Below, in pieces: positions 1 to 5,108 of a stretch of 5,138 bases of DNA. The first letter of the stretch is position 1. Each line of letters begins with the position of its first letter. This DNA comes from Thermoflexales bacterium (lineage in GTDB: Bacteria; Chloroflexota; Anaerolineae; Fen-1058). The stretch covers positions 1 through 5,138 of the forward strand of contig JAUQXD010001085.1 of assembly GCA_030834835.1 (NCBI GenBank). Direction: 5' to 3'. Position numbers and translations under genes: made by a program. The notes beneath the pieces were generated by a model. That model saw nothing but the letters and a program-made list of their open reading frames with translations. It was not told the DNA's origin and made no database searches.

Positions 1-104
1 AACACGCCGAAAATGATGAAGGCATCGGCCGCCGCCATTTTCAACGACATCTCAGCCGCGATGACGATCACGCGCAGGTAAGATCGAGTCAGGCTAAGCG
101 TCAT
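1..104 (-). CDS. ABC-2 type transporter permease, N-terminal fragment cut by the window edge
   Basis: Only the first 34 complete codons are present; the gene runs off the low-coordinate edge. The peptide starts MTLSLTRSYLRVIVIAAEMS and continues into a hydrophobic stretch (around residues 26-34, including AFIIFGV) that probably enters the first membrane segment. This resembles the N-terminus of ABC-2 family permeases: a short basic, amphipathic cytoplasmic lead before helix 1. The ATG (104-102) lies inside the last codons of the upstream ATPase gene, an 11-nt overlap in another frame. It is preceded by a GGAGG ribosome site at spacing 5, which fixes the start. Function is inferred mainly from its position after a DrrA-like ATPase: it would form the membrane channel of that exporter. 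The substrate cannot be told. Confidence 0.72.
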   Translation of the reverse strand, partial: MTLSLTRSYLRVIVIAAEMSLKMAAADAFIIFGV

Positions 105-1071
105 GCCGGCCTCCCACCAGTCGCACGTAGGCATCCTCCAGGGTCGGCTCGCGCACATCGACGCGCCCCACGCGCAGACCGGCCAGCGCCGTCATCAAAT
201 CGGGCACCGCTTCCGAACCGCGCGGCGACTGCACGATCAACGCCTGTTTCTGATCGCGGTTCTCCACCGAGACTGCATCCACAAACGGCAGGGCCTGCAC
301 CTGATCCAGCGTATTTTGAGGCACGCCGAACACTTCGATTTCGATCACCGATAAATCCTGCACGTGTTTCTTCAGCCCGGCCGGCGTGTCCAGCGCGATG
401 ATGCAGCCGTGATTGATCACCGCGATGCGCTGACACAGGGCATCCGCCTCGAACATGTAATGCGTCGTCAGCAGGATGGTCTTCTTTTCCGATTGAAGAT
501 TCAGCACGATCTGGCGCATCTCGCGCGCGGCGACCGGATCCAGTCCGATCGAGGGTTCGTCCAGAAACAACAGTTCGGGATCGTGCAGCAGCGTCCGCGC
601 GATGTGCAGGCGCTGCTTCATGCCGCGCGAATACCCTTCGACCTTCTCACGGCCCCGATCGCTCAACCCGACCAGTTCGAGCAAGTACGGAATGCGCTTT
701 TTCGTGACCTCCGGTTCAAGTTTATAGAGCGTGGCAAAGTAGCGTAGATTATCGATCGCCGACAAACGCCAGTACAGGCCGCGTTCGCCGCCGAAGATAA
801 AACCGATGCGCGGCCGGATCGCCTCGGCGTCTTTGACGACATCGTGTCCCAGGATGCGCGCCGAACCCGCCGTCGGGATCAGCAGCGTTGTCAGCATCTT
901 CACCGAGGTGGTCTTGCCCGCGCCGTTCGGTCCCAACAGGCCAAATAGTTCGCCGGACGCGACCGAAAACGACACGTCCTCGACGGCCACCACTTCCTTC
1001 GTCGAGCGCTTGAACACACCGAGTGTCGTGCGAAAGACGCGGCGCAAATTCTGAACTTCAATGGCGTTCAC
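94..1071 (-). CDS. ABC transporter ATP-binding protein, DrrA-like (ABC-2 exporter type)
   Basis: This 325-residue protein is the cytoplasmic ATPase that powers an ABC-2 type exporter. Visible motifs in order: Walker A GPNGAGKTT (47-55), signature YSRGMKQR (147-154, in place of LSGGQ), Walker B LLFLDEP (167-173), D-loop GLD (176-178) and switch His204 in TTH. The tail (about 235-320) ends in EPTLEDAYVRLVGG, the usual C-terminal extension of DrrA-like ATPases. The Q-loop glutamine is not seen: the segment reads IGFIFGGERGLYWRLS (89-104), with Gly where Gln is normally found. I recall similar GGERGLYWRLS segments in related exporters, so this is probably a subfamily trait, not damage. The start is GTG, with AGAGG 6 nt upstream. 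The gene lies 43 bp after the aspartic protease gene and overlaps the permease by 11 nt. Substrate unknown; drugs, lipids or polysaccharide are all possible. Confidence 0.95.
   Translation of the reverse strand: MNAIEVQNLRRVFRTTLGVFKRSTKEVVAVEDVSFSVASGELFGLLGPNGAGKTTSVKMLTTLLIPTAGSARILGHDVVKDAEAIRPRIGFIFGGERGLYWRLSAIDNLRYFATLYKLEPEVTKKRIPYLLELVGLSDRGREKVEGYSRGMKQRLHIARTLLHDPELLFLDEPSIGLDPVAAREMRQIVLNLQSEKKTILLTTHYMFEADALCQRIAVINHGCIIALDTPAGLKKHVQDLSVIEIEVFGVPQNTLDQVQALPFVDAVSVENRDQKQALIVQSPRGSEAVPDLMTALAGLRVGRVDVREPTLEDAYVRLVGGRHDA
110..114 (-). promoter_or_regulatory. Shine-Dalgarno site of the permease gene, inside the ATPase gene
   Basis: The minus strand reads GGAGG, then 5 nt (CCGGC), then ATG. 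The site sits within the final codons of the ATPase reading frame. A strong site embedded in the upstream gene indicates coupled, roughly balanced synthesis of the two transporter subunits, and it supports the ATG at 104-102 as the true start. Confidence 0.7.
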
Positions 1072-1077
1072 AGGGGA

Positions 1078-1082
1078 CCTCT
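1078..1082 (-). promoter_or_regulatory. Ribosome-binding site supporting the GTG start of the ABC ATPase
   Basis: On the minus strand AGAGG is followed by 6 nt (TCCCCT) and GTG at 1071-1069. No in-frame ATG lies in the short upstream gap, so this site decides the start. The 43-bp gap to the aspartic protease stop holds no convincing promoter or terminator, so read-through from the upstream pair is likely. Confidence 0.55.
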
Positions 1083-1114
1083 ATATGGATAGTGCGTCCA
1101 GCCAGATACAAGTG

Positions 1115-1510
1115 TTACAGGCGCGATTTGCCGGTCAACACGGCAGTGGATTGTTCGGGGCCATCCAGCAACAAACGTAGTTTGTTTAACACATTGCGCC
1201 CCAGGATAACTTCGCGACCATCGGGGTCACTGACCACATCAACTGCGGGCATAACGCCGTGCTCAAAATGGAGATCGACCGGATAACGCGTGGCGGCGAC
1301 TGGCTCGCCCCACTGACCGCGAATCAAAACCGGCTCGCCGACTGATAGTTCAAGTGACGCCAGCACGACGCGCGGCACCAGACACACATCCGCACCCGTA
1401 TCAACCACGGCAACGATGGATCGTCCGAGTGGCGCAACTTCCGGCGCGCTCAACCGGATCATGAGCACAGGCATGGGCGGAACGTACCGCCGCGAATAAT
1501 CAGTCGCCAT
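1115..1510 (-). CDS. Retropepsin-like (clan AA) aspartic protease
   Basis: This 131-residue protein has the core of a retroviral-type aspartic protease. A hydrophobic strand leads into VAVVDTGADVCLVP (33-46), with Asp37 as the expected catalytic residue in the DTGA motif. A second conserved block, VILGRNVLNKLRLLLDGP (101-118), matches the I(L)G-R-x-hL-pattern near the C-terminus of the family. A single Asp motif in about 130 residues is the half-size form, which must dimerise to make an active site, unlike two-lobed pepsins. There is no signal peptide or membrane segment, so it should act in the cytoplasm. The ATG (1510-1508) lies 11 nt inside the end of the RHH/DUF5678-like gene, with only a modest AGG upstream, which suggests translational coupling. 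The target is unknown; the overlapping partner is the obvious candidate substrate or regulator. Confidence 0.85.
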   Translation of the reverse strand: MATDYSRRYVPPMPVLMIRLSAPEVAPLGRSIVAVVDTGADVCLVPRVVLASLELSVGEPVLIRGQWGEPVAATRYPVDLHFEHGVMPAVDVVSDPDGREVILGRNVLNKLRLLLDGPEQSTAVLTGKSRL

Positions 1511-1874
1511 TGTTTAGCCTGACCAACCGCGGTGACCGAATGGCGTATACCGGCATAGGTTGATCGCCTCCCTCGGTGACCATGACCGGCGCCCGGCCCA
1601 ACCGTTTTTGGATACGCGCTAGAAGCGAGCGTTGATCGGGATCGACATCCACCACCTGGCCCTGATACACGGCAACGTAGCGTCCAGCATAACTTTGACG
1701 CACTTCCCGGGGCAAGGCATACCAGGCTTTTGATTCAGCCGCGATCTGCCGTTCGCGATACTCGGTCAACGCCAGTTGCACCGCCGCGATGACAAATTCT
1801 GAGGGGTCGATCCCCTGGCGATCGGCAGCCTCATGAATTTCCAGTTCGAGCGACTCGGGTAAGACGACGGCCAT
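1500..1874 (-). CDS. Small protein with ribbon-helix-helix-like N-terminus and DUF5678-like domain
   Basis: This 124-residue protein has two visible parts. Residues 3-42 look like a CopG/ribbon-helix-helix fold: a short strand (VVLPESLELEI), a helix (EAADRQG), a DPSEF turn and a second helix (VIAAVQLALTEYRER). This architecture is typical of small DNA-binding regulators and antitoxins. Residues 50-99 (AWYALPREVRQSYAGRYVAVYQGQ and on through the RIQKRLGRAPVMV segment) match my recollection of DUF5678: W-L-x(n)-Y-G-[KR]-[YW]-V-A-V-hydrophobic-x-G-x-V-[VI], then a helix and a P-V strand. The tail, RSPRLVRLNNGD, is basic and probably flexible. The start has an ideal AGGAGG at spacing 6, and a promoter lies just upstream. 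The gene overlaps the retropepsin gene by 11 nt. It may bind DNA, act as a protease adaptor or be a protease substrate; none of these is shown by the sequence. The reading frame is sure, the function is not. Confidence 0.82.
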   Translation of the reverse strand: MAVVLPESLELEIHEAADRQGIDPSEFVIAAVQLALTEYRERQIAAESKAWYALPREVRQSYAGRYVAVYQGQVVDVDPDQRSLLARIQKRLGRAPVMVTEGGDQPMPVYAIRSPRLVRLNNGD

Positions 1875-1880
1875 GACGCG

Positions 1881-1924
1881 CCTCCTGTTGCACGGATTAT
1901 ACCATCGGGCTGGCGCAGAAGTTC
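1881..1924 (-). promoter_or_regulatory. Extended -10 promoter and strong ribosome site for the RHH/DUF5678-retropepsin unit
   Basis: The minus strand reads TGGTATAAT at 1904-1896, a perfect consensus -10 hexamer with the extended TGn element. The hexamer 17 nt upstream (1924-1919, GAACTT) is a poor -35, as is common where an extended -10 is present. The start of transcription would fall near 1889, giving a leader of only about 15 nt. That leader carries AGGAGG (1886-1881), 6 nt before the ATG. This suggests that the pair, and perhaps the ABC genes beyond it, has its own sigma-70-type promoter rather than relying on read-through from the hydrolase. Confidence 0.65.
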
Positions 1925-1937
1925 AGTTTTCACGGGG

Positions 1938-1951
1938 AAATCGCGCGATTT
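1938..1951. repeat. 14-bp perfect palindrome, candidate operator
   Basis: The sequence AAATCGCGCGATTT is its own reverse complement. It lies in the 79-bp gap between the hydrolase stop and the RHH/DUF5678-like gene, about 36 bp upstream of the -10 element. Two direct copies of TTTTCAC (1927-1933 and 1951-1957) flank it at a 24-bp period. With almost no loop it is a poor RNA hairpin, and on the transcribed minus strand no T run follows, so a terminator role is unlikely. A dyad DNA-binding site fits better, possibly for the RHH-like product next door; this is inference. Confidence 0.45.
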
Positions 1952-1953
1952 TT

Positions 1954-2739
1954 TCACTGCGCTGCAGAAGCCAACTTACACTCGCGCAGAAATTCACGCG
2001 TCATTTGAGTACAGGCTTCGCGCAGCGCGCGGCTGTCGTGAATGGAGTGGCCGCCGTCGGGATAGATCATCAATCGGGCGCGGGGGATACGGCGCGTCAG
2101 TTCTTCGATTTCATGGGGAAAGGTATGCTCGTCGTGCACGCCGTGGATGATCAAACCAGGGCAAGTGATTTCACTTAAACGACCCCGATAAAGATCCTCG
2201 CCCGCCCGATCGTGCAGCGCCACCCAACCGCCCGCCCAGTTGCGAATGACCTGTTGCCAGTAGTCCGCGCCGTGATAATCGGCCAATCGTGATTGCGCCG
2301 CTTCAGGAATTAACATTGGATCAAGCCAGATCTTGTCCATCGGATAATCGGAGTCGGGCTTGCGGCAATACAGGTGGCCGCCCTCAAAGACGAGGCCGCC
2401 GATCCGATCGGGCGCGAGCAGGGCCATGATCGCAGCGATGATTGCGCCATCGCTGTGGCCCCACACCAGCACTCGATCGATCTTCAGCGCGTCGAGGAGC
2501 CGCAGCATATCCTGCGCGTGCCGCCAGTGAAAGTCCGCATCAAAGCCGACGACGTGCGTGGATGAGCCATAGCCGCGTCGATCGGGCACGATCAATTGAA
2601 ATTCATCGGCCAGTGTGCGCGCCTGAAATTCGAAGCCGTTGACGGCCAGTCCCCAGCCGCCGTGGATCAACAGCAGCGGCGTGCCCGCGCCGTGCGTGGT
2701 GTAGTACAGCGTGATGTCGCCGAGATCAACCATCGGCAT
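1954..2739 (-). CDS. Alpha/beta hydrolase
   Basis: With the chosen start the product has 261 residues, normal for a single-domain alpha/beta hydrolase. The oxyanion strand LLLIHGGWG is at 22-30, and PDRRGYGSS at 52-60 is the usual post-strand-4 loop. The nucleophile elbow GHSDG (94-98) has Ser96, IIHGVHDEHTF (197-207) holds the acid Asp203, and PDGGHSIH (227-234) holds the base His231, so the triad is complete. A cap region (about 122-188) is rich in Trp and Tyr. No signal peptide is seen, so it is cytoplasmic. Likely reactions are ester, lactone or C-C hydrolysis; the substrate cannot be read. An upstream in-frame ATG at 2793 would add 18 residues without family similarity and lies deep inside the DUF4177-like gene. 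The ATG at 2739 comes 4 nt after that gene's TGA with no clear ribosome site, which suggests termination-reinitiation. ATG at 2733 is also possible. Confidence 0.9.
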   Translation of the reverse strand: MPMVDLGDITLYYTTHGAGTPLLLIHGGWGLAVNGFEFQARTLADEFQLIVPDRRGYGSSTHVVGFDADFHWRHAQDMLRLLDALKIDRVLVWGHSDGAIIAAIMALLAPDRIGGLVFEGGHLYCRKPDSDYPMDKIWLDPMLIPEAAQSRLADYHGADYWQQVIRNWAGGWVALHDRAGEDLYRGRLSEITCPGLIIHGVHDEHTFPHEIEELTRRIPRARLMIYPDGGHSIHDSRALREACTQMTREFLRECKLASAAQ

Positions 2740-2743
2740 ATGA

Positions 2744-3118
2744 TCAGGCTTTGATCCGCTTGAAGAAGGCCTGCACCGCATCGGCGCGGCCATAGAAATG
2801 ATCTTTGGTCGTCAACGCGATCAATTCCCAGCCGGCTTCACCCAGCGCATCCAGCAACTCGTTCAGCTGCGGGCCTTTCTCCCAGTGATCGAGTTCTTCA
2901 CCGTCGGCATACCGGCCGCGCCAACCCTGCTGCTCTTGAAACGAGAGGGTGAGATATTCCCACTTAGGGCCGTCGTCTTTCTTCGCCGCCGATTTGCGGC
3001 GCGGTGCAGAGCGCGGCGGGGCGGCCACCGTCCCGATCGGCGTTACGGGTCGATCGGGCGTAGCCACGCCCCCTAAAATCTGTCCCAGAATATCAGGCGT
3101 TTCTTTGCGTTCCGTCAT
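2744..3118 (-). CDS. Small DUF4177-like protein with basic proline-rich N-terminal arm, linked to ParA
   Basis: This 124-residue protein has two parts. Residues 1-51 are an extended, charged arm: a short hydrophobic segment (PDILGQILGG, 8-17), then a Pro/Ala/Arg/Lys-rich stretch including APRRKSAAKK (38-47). Residues 52-124 look like DUF4177: a strand KWEYLTLSF, a helix containing LNELLDALGEAGWELIAL (85-102) and a terminal strand AFFKRIK. The LxxLGxxGWELxxL core is the hallmark. An insertion rich in Gly, Asp and Glu (64-83) lies between strand 1 and the helix. The ATG (3118-3116) is 26 nt inside the end of parA, with AAAGGA 9 nt upstream, so the two are co-translated. Its biochemical role is unknown. 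By position it could be a ParA partner, with the basic arm touching ParA or DNA. Confidence 0.8.
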   Translation of the reverse strand: MTERKETPDILGQILGGVATPDRPVTPIGTVAAPPRSAPRRKSAAKKDDGPKWEYLTLSFQEQQGWRGRYADGEELDHWEKGPQLNELLDALGEAGWELIALTTKDHFYGRADAVQAFFKRIKA

Positions 3119-3854
3119 CGTGCATGATCCTTTCTGTCAGCGCGGCGTAATCGTCCGCGCCGGGCGAAGCGGGTGCATACTCGAAGATCGTTTGCCCGTA
3201 GCCGGGCGCTTCCGATAAGCGCACGCTGTAGCGCACCGGCGAACAGACCTGCGACGGGTAATACGTTTGCAGCTGGGCAAAGATTTCTTCGGACTTCTTC
3301 ACGCGCCGATCGAAAAACGTCGGCACGATGTAACTGTGTCTTAGCTCAGGGTGATAGCGTTGAATCGAAGCGAGGCTTTGCGCGAAGTCCGACAGCCCTT
3401 GCAGCGTCATTACTTCCAGCGACACGGGCGAGAGCACTTCGCGCGCGTAAAACAAGACGTTGACGGTCAGCGCATCCCAGCCCGGCGCAGAATCGAGGAT
3501 GACAAAGTCATAGTGATCATCGAGGGGCGCCAGGGCTTCGGCCAGCGTGCGCTCTGCGCCGAACTCTTTGCGCGCGATCAGCATCTTTAACCCGGCCAAC
3601 GATTTGCCGCCGCCCAACAGCCACAAATTGTCGCGCGCGGGCACGATCGCTTGATCGGGTGTGGCGTTGTTCGCGACGAGTTCTGCTAACCCGTTCGTTG
3701 GCTGGCAGCCCAGCATCTTGCCCGCCTGCCCCTGCGTATCGACATCGATCAACAAGACCCGTTGACCGACGTTGGCCAATCGAGCAGCGAGATTGACGGC
3801 TGTCGTCGTTTTGCCCACGCCGCCTTTGGTGAGAGCGACTGCGATCTTGCGCAT
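3093..3854 (-). CDS. parA: ParA/Soj-family P-loop ATPase without visible ParB
   Basis: This 253-residue protein has the length of a chromosomal-type ParA with no N-terminal HTH. The deviant Walker A is KGGVGKTTT (10-18), with signature Lys10 and catalytic Lys15. Switch I/Walker A' is DVDTQGQAG (37-45), with Thr where Pro is usual. Walker B is FVILDSAPGWD (117-127). The C-terminal Soj-like block runs RLSEAPGYGQTIFEYAPASPGADDYAAL. Such ATPases dimerise on ATP, bind DNA non-specifically and are released by a partner that stimulates hydrolysis. The start has GGAG at spacing 7, just after the inverted repeat. The next gene is not parB but a DUF4177-like small protein, overlapping by 26 nt. The cargo may be the chromosome, a plasmid or a protein complex; an orphan cargo-positioning role is plausible but unproven. 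Confidence 0.93.
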   Translation of the reverse strand: MRKIAVALTKGGVGKTTTAVNLAARLANVGQRVLLIDVDTQGQAGKMLGCQPTNGLAELVANNATPDQAIVPARDNLWLLGGGKSLAGLKMLIARKEFGAERTLAEALAPLDDHYDFVILDSAPGWDALTVNVLFYAREVLSPVSLEVMTLQGLSDFAQSLASIQRYHPELRHSYIVPTFFDRRVKKSEEIFAQLQTYYPSQVCSPVRYSVRLSEAPGYGQTIFEYAPASPGADDYAALTERIMHDDGTQRNA

Positions 3855-3867
3855 GGCTCAACTCCAT

Positions 3868-3934
3868 AAAAACCTGTCAGGTGGCGCAAGTATTTCTATG
3901 TAGCACGAATGCCTGTGCGCCACCTGACAGGTTT
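3868..3934 (-). terminator. Candidate intrinsic terminator between aminotransferase and parA
   Basis: On the minus strand a 19-bp perfect stem begins at the second base of the aminotransferase stop codon (TAA at 3935-3933). It has a 27-nt loop and is followed by a run of five T (3872-3868, the first three being the end of the stem). The stem is GC-rich in its middle. The long loop and short T run are not ideal, so partial termination or mRNA end protection are alternatives. The parA ribosome site GGAG (3865-3862) comes only 3 nt after the run, so parA needs either read-through or a promoter that I do not see clearly. Confidence 0.5.
3870..3934. repeat. 65-bp element with perfect 19-bp inverted repeats, each arm itself palindromic
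   Basis: The left arm (3870-3888) is AAACCTGTCAGGTGGCGCA and the right arm (3916-3934) is its exact reverse complement. Within each arm lies an 11-nt odd palindrome, ACCTGWCAGGT (3872-3882 and 3922-3932). The 27-bp spacer is AT-richer than its surroundings. No flush target-site duplication flanks the element. Nested dyads of this kind are typical of REP-like dispersed palindromes and of two-site operators. Only one copy is present in this window, so membership in a repeat family cannot be judged here. Confidence 0.8.
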
Positions 3935-5108
3935 AGACCATCGCCTTCTGATACGCCGTCATCGCGGCAGCCACGCCCGCACCCGAGGTGAAGCCGTAAC
4001 CGCACTGCGCCAACGCCGTCTCGATCGCGCCGATGGTCGCCAGCACGTCGCCGATATTGGTCGGCCCCATGTGCCCGATGCGGAAATACTCGGCCTTGTT
4101 CGCGGGATGCAGACCGCCCGCCAGCGTCACGCCCGCCTTCTGAACTTTGGGCAGCAGATCGGCCTGCGTGATGCCCTTCGGATATTTCGGCGCGCTCAAT
4201 GTATGTGCGGCCATCTCTGCACTCAACGGCACTTGATCGAGTTCAAGTGACTGCATGGCCGACTGCACCGCCGCACCCAACGCGCGATGCCGCTTGAAGC
4301 GTACCTCAAGACCCTCTTTCAGAATCTGATCGAGGCTGACATTCAAGGCAGACACCAGGTTCACCGCGGGTGTGCCAAAGTAACTGGGCTTGCGCGCTTC
4401 GTAGGCTTCCATAATCGGCAGCCAGCTGGCCCAATCGGCATAGTAGCTGGCGATCGGCGTCTTGCGCGCTTTGAACACCGCCATTGCGCGCGGGGAGGCC
4501 ACGAGCAGCGCCAGCCCCGGCGGCACGCTGATCGCTTTTTGCGAGGCCGTCAGCGCCACATCCACGCTCCACTCGCTCATGCGAAACTCTTCACCGCCGA
4601 TCGAGCACACGCCATCGACCAGGCATAGCGCGCCATACCGCTGCGCCAATTTTGCCAGCGCTTCGACATCGGTGATGACTGCCGTTGACGTATCGACGTG
4701 CGTGATCGACATCACTTTGAATCGATCGCGCTTCAACGCGGCCTCTACATCTTCGAGTGACGGTCGCCCGCCGACGGCCGCGCGGACGTGCGTGACCTGC
4801 GCACCGTAGCGCTCCATGATCGCGCCCATCCGGTCGCTGAAGAAGCCGGTATTGACGACCAGCGCTTTATCGCCGGGTTCGATCAAATTCGCCACGGCGG
4901 AGTCCATCGCCAGCGTGCCCGATCCTGCCAGCACGAACGGCTGACCATCGTCGGACAACCACACTTTGCGCATCTTTTCCAGCGCCTGCCCGAATTCCTC
5001 GATAAAGTCTGGCGCGACGTGACTGGTCGTTGGTGCGCCGAGCGCGGCCAGCACGGCGGGTTCAAACTCGATCGGGCCGGGGATCATCAACAGCGTGCGG
5101 TTCTTCAT
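3933..5108 (-). CDS. Class V aminotransferase, alanine/serine-glyoxylate type
   Basis: This 391-residue PLP enzyme transfers the amino group of alanine or serine to glyoxylate, giving glycine. It acts in the cytoplasm in glyoxylate removal and glycine/serine metabolism. Visible features: LLMIPGPIEFEPAV (6-19) at the N-terminus; FVLAGSGTLAMD (58-69), the phosphate/ring loop; HVDTSTAV (137-144); VDGVCSIGGEEF (164-175), with Asp165 contacting the pyridine N; TASQKAISVPPGLA (187-200), with Lys191 as the Schiff-base lysine; and YFRIGHMG (341-348), with Arg343 for the substrate carboxylate. These blocks resemble yeast Agx1 strongly, so alanine-glyoxylate activity is my first choice and serine-glyoxylate the alternative. 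About 20 residues (FTSGAGVAAAMTAYQKAMV) extend beyond the usual C-terminus. The start has AAAGGA at spacing 8. The 30 bases upstream hold no visible gene. Confidence 0.93.
   Translation of the reverse strand: MKNRTLLMIPGPIEFEPAVLAALGAPTTSHVAPDFIEEFGQALEKMRKVWLSDDGQPFVLAGSGTLAMDSAVANLIEPGDKALVVNTGFFSDRMGAIMERYGAQVTHVRAAVGGRPSLEDVEAALKRDRFKVMSITHVDTSTAVITDVEALAKLAQRYGALCLVDGVCSIGGEEFRMSEWSVDVALTASQKAISVPPGLALLVASPRAMAVFKARKTPIASYYADWASWLPIMEAYEARKPSYFGTPAVNLVSALNVSLDQILKEGLEVRFKRHRALGAAVQSAMQSLELDQVPLSAEMAAHTLSAPKYPKGITQADLLPKVQKAGVTLAGGLHPANKAEYFRIGHMGPTNIGDVLATIGAIETALAQCGYGFTSGAGVAAAMTAYQKAMV

Noticed and set aside
364..747. 127-codon open frame on the plus strand within the ABC ATPase gene
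   Set aside because: It is antisense to a clearly conserved ATPase, has no ribosome site or recognisable domain, and is the kind of open frame expected opposite a GC-rich gene. The same holds for the other plus-strand open frames opposite parA, the hydrolase and the aminotransferase.
1072..1114. Possible promoter (TTGTAT, 18 nt, CATATA) in the gap before the ABC ATPase
   Set aside because: Both hexamers are weak and the implied transcription start would fall at or inside the ribosome site; co-transcription from the upstream pair is simpler.
1802..1816. Small inverted repeat AGGGG...CCCCT with a 5-nt loop, hairpin-like
   Set aside because: It lies inside the coding region of the RHH/DUF5678-like protein, is only 5 bp long and has no T run; chance is sufficient.
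2740..2793. Longer start for the alpha/beta hydrolase at the ATG at 2793
   Set aside because: The extra 18 residues (MAAPMRCRPSSS...) look like out-of-frame translation of the DUF4177-like gene, lack a ribosome site and precede the natural first strand of the fold.
3093..3854. MinD or nitrogenase-iron-protein identity for the P-loop ATPase
   Set aside because: No C-terminal amphipathic membrane-targeting helix as in MinD and no iron-sulphur cysteine pair is seen; the RLSEAPGYGQ block is typical of Soj/ParA.
3889..3915. Promoter for parA within the loop of the inverted repeat (TGCTACATA, TAGAAA)
   Set aside because: The hexamers match the -10 consensus poorly and no -35 partner is evident; it cannot be excluded but is not supported.
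3864..3941. CCAT on both sides of the 19-bp inverted repeat as a target-site duplication of a mobile element
   Set aside because: The two copies sit at different distances from the arms (2 and 3 nt) and are only 4 bp, so they are not a flush duplication.
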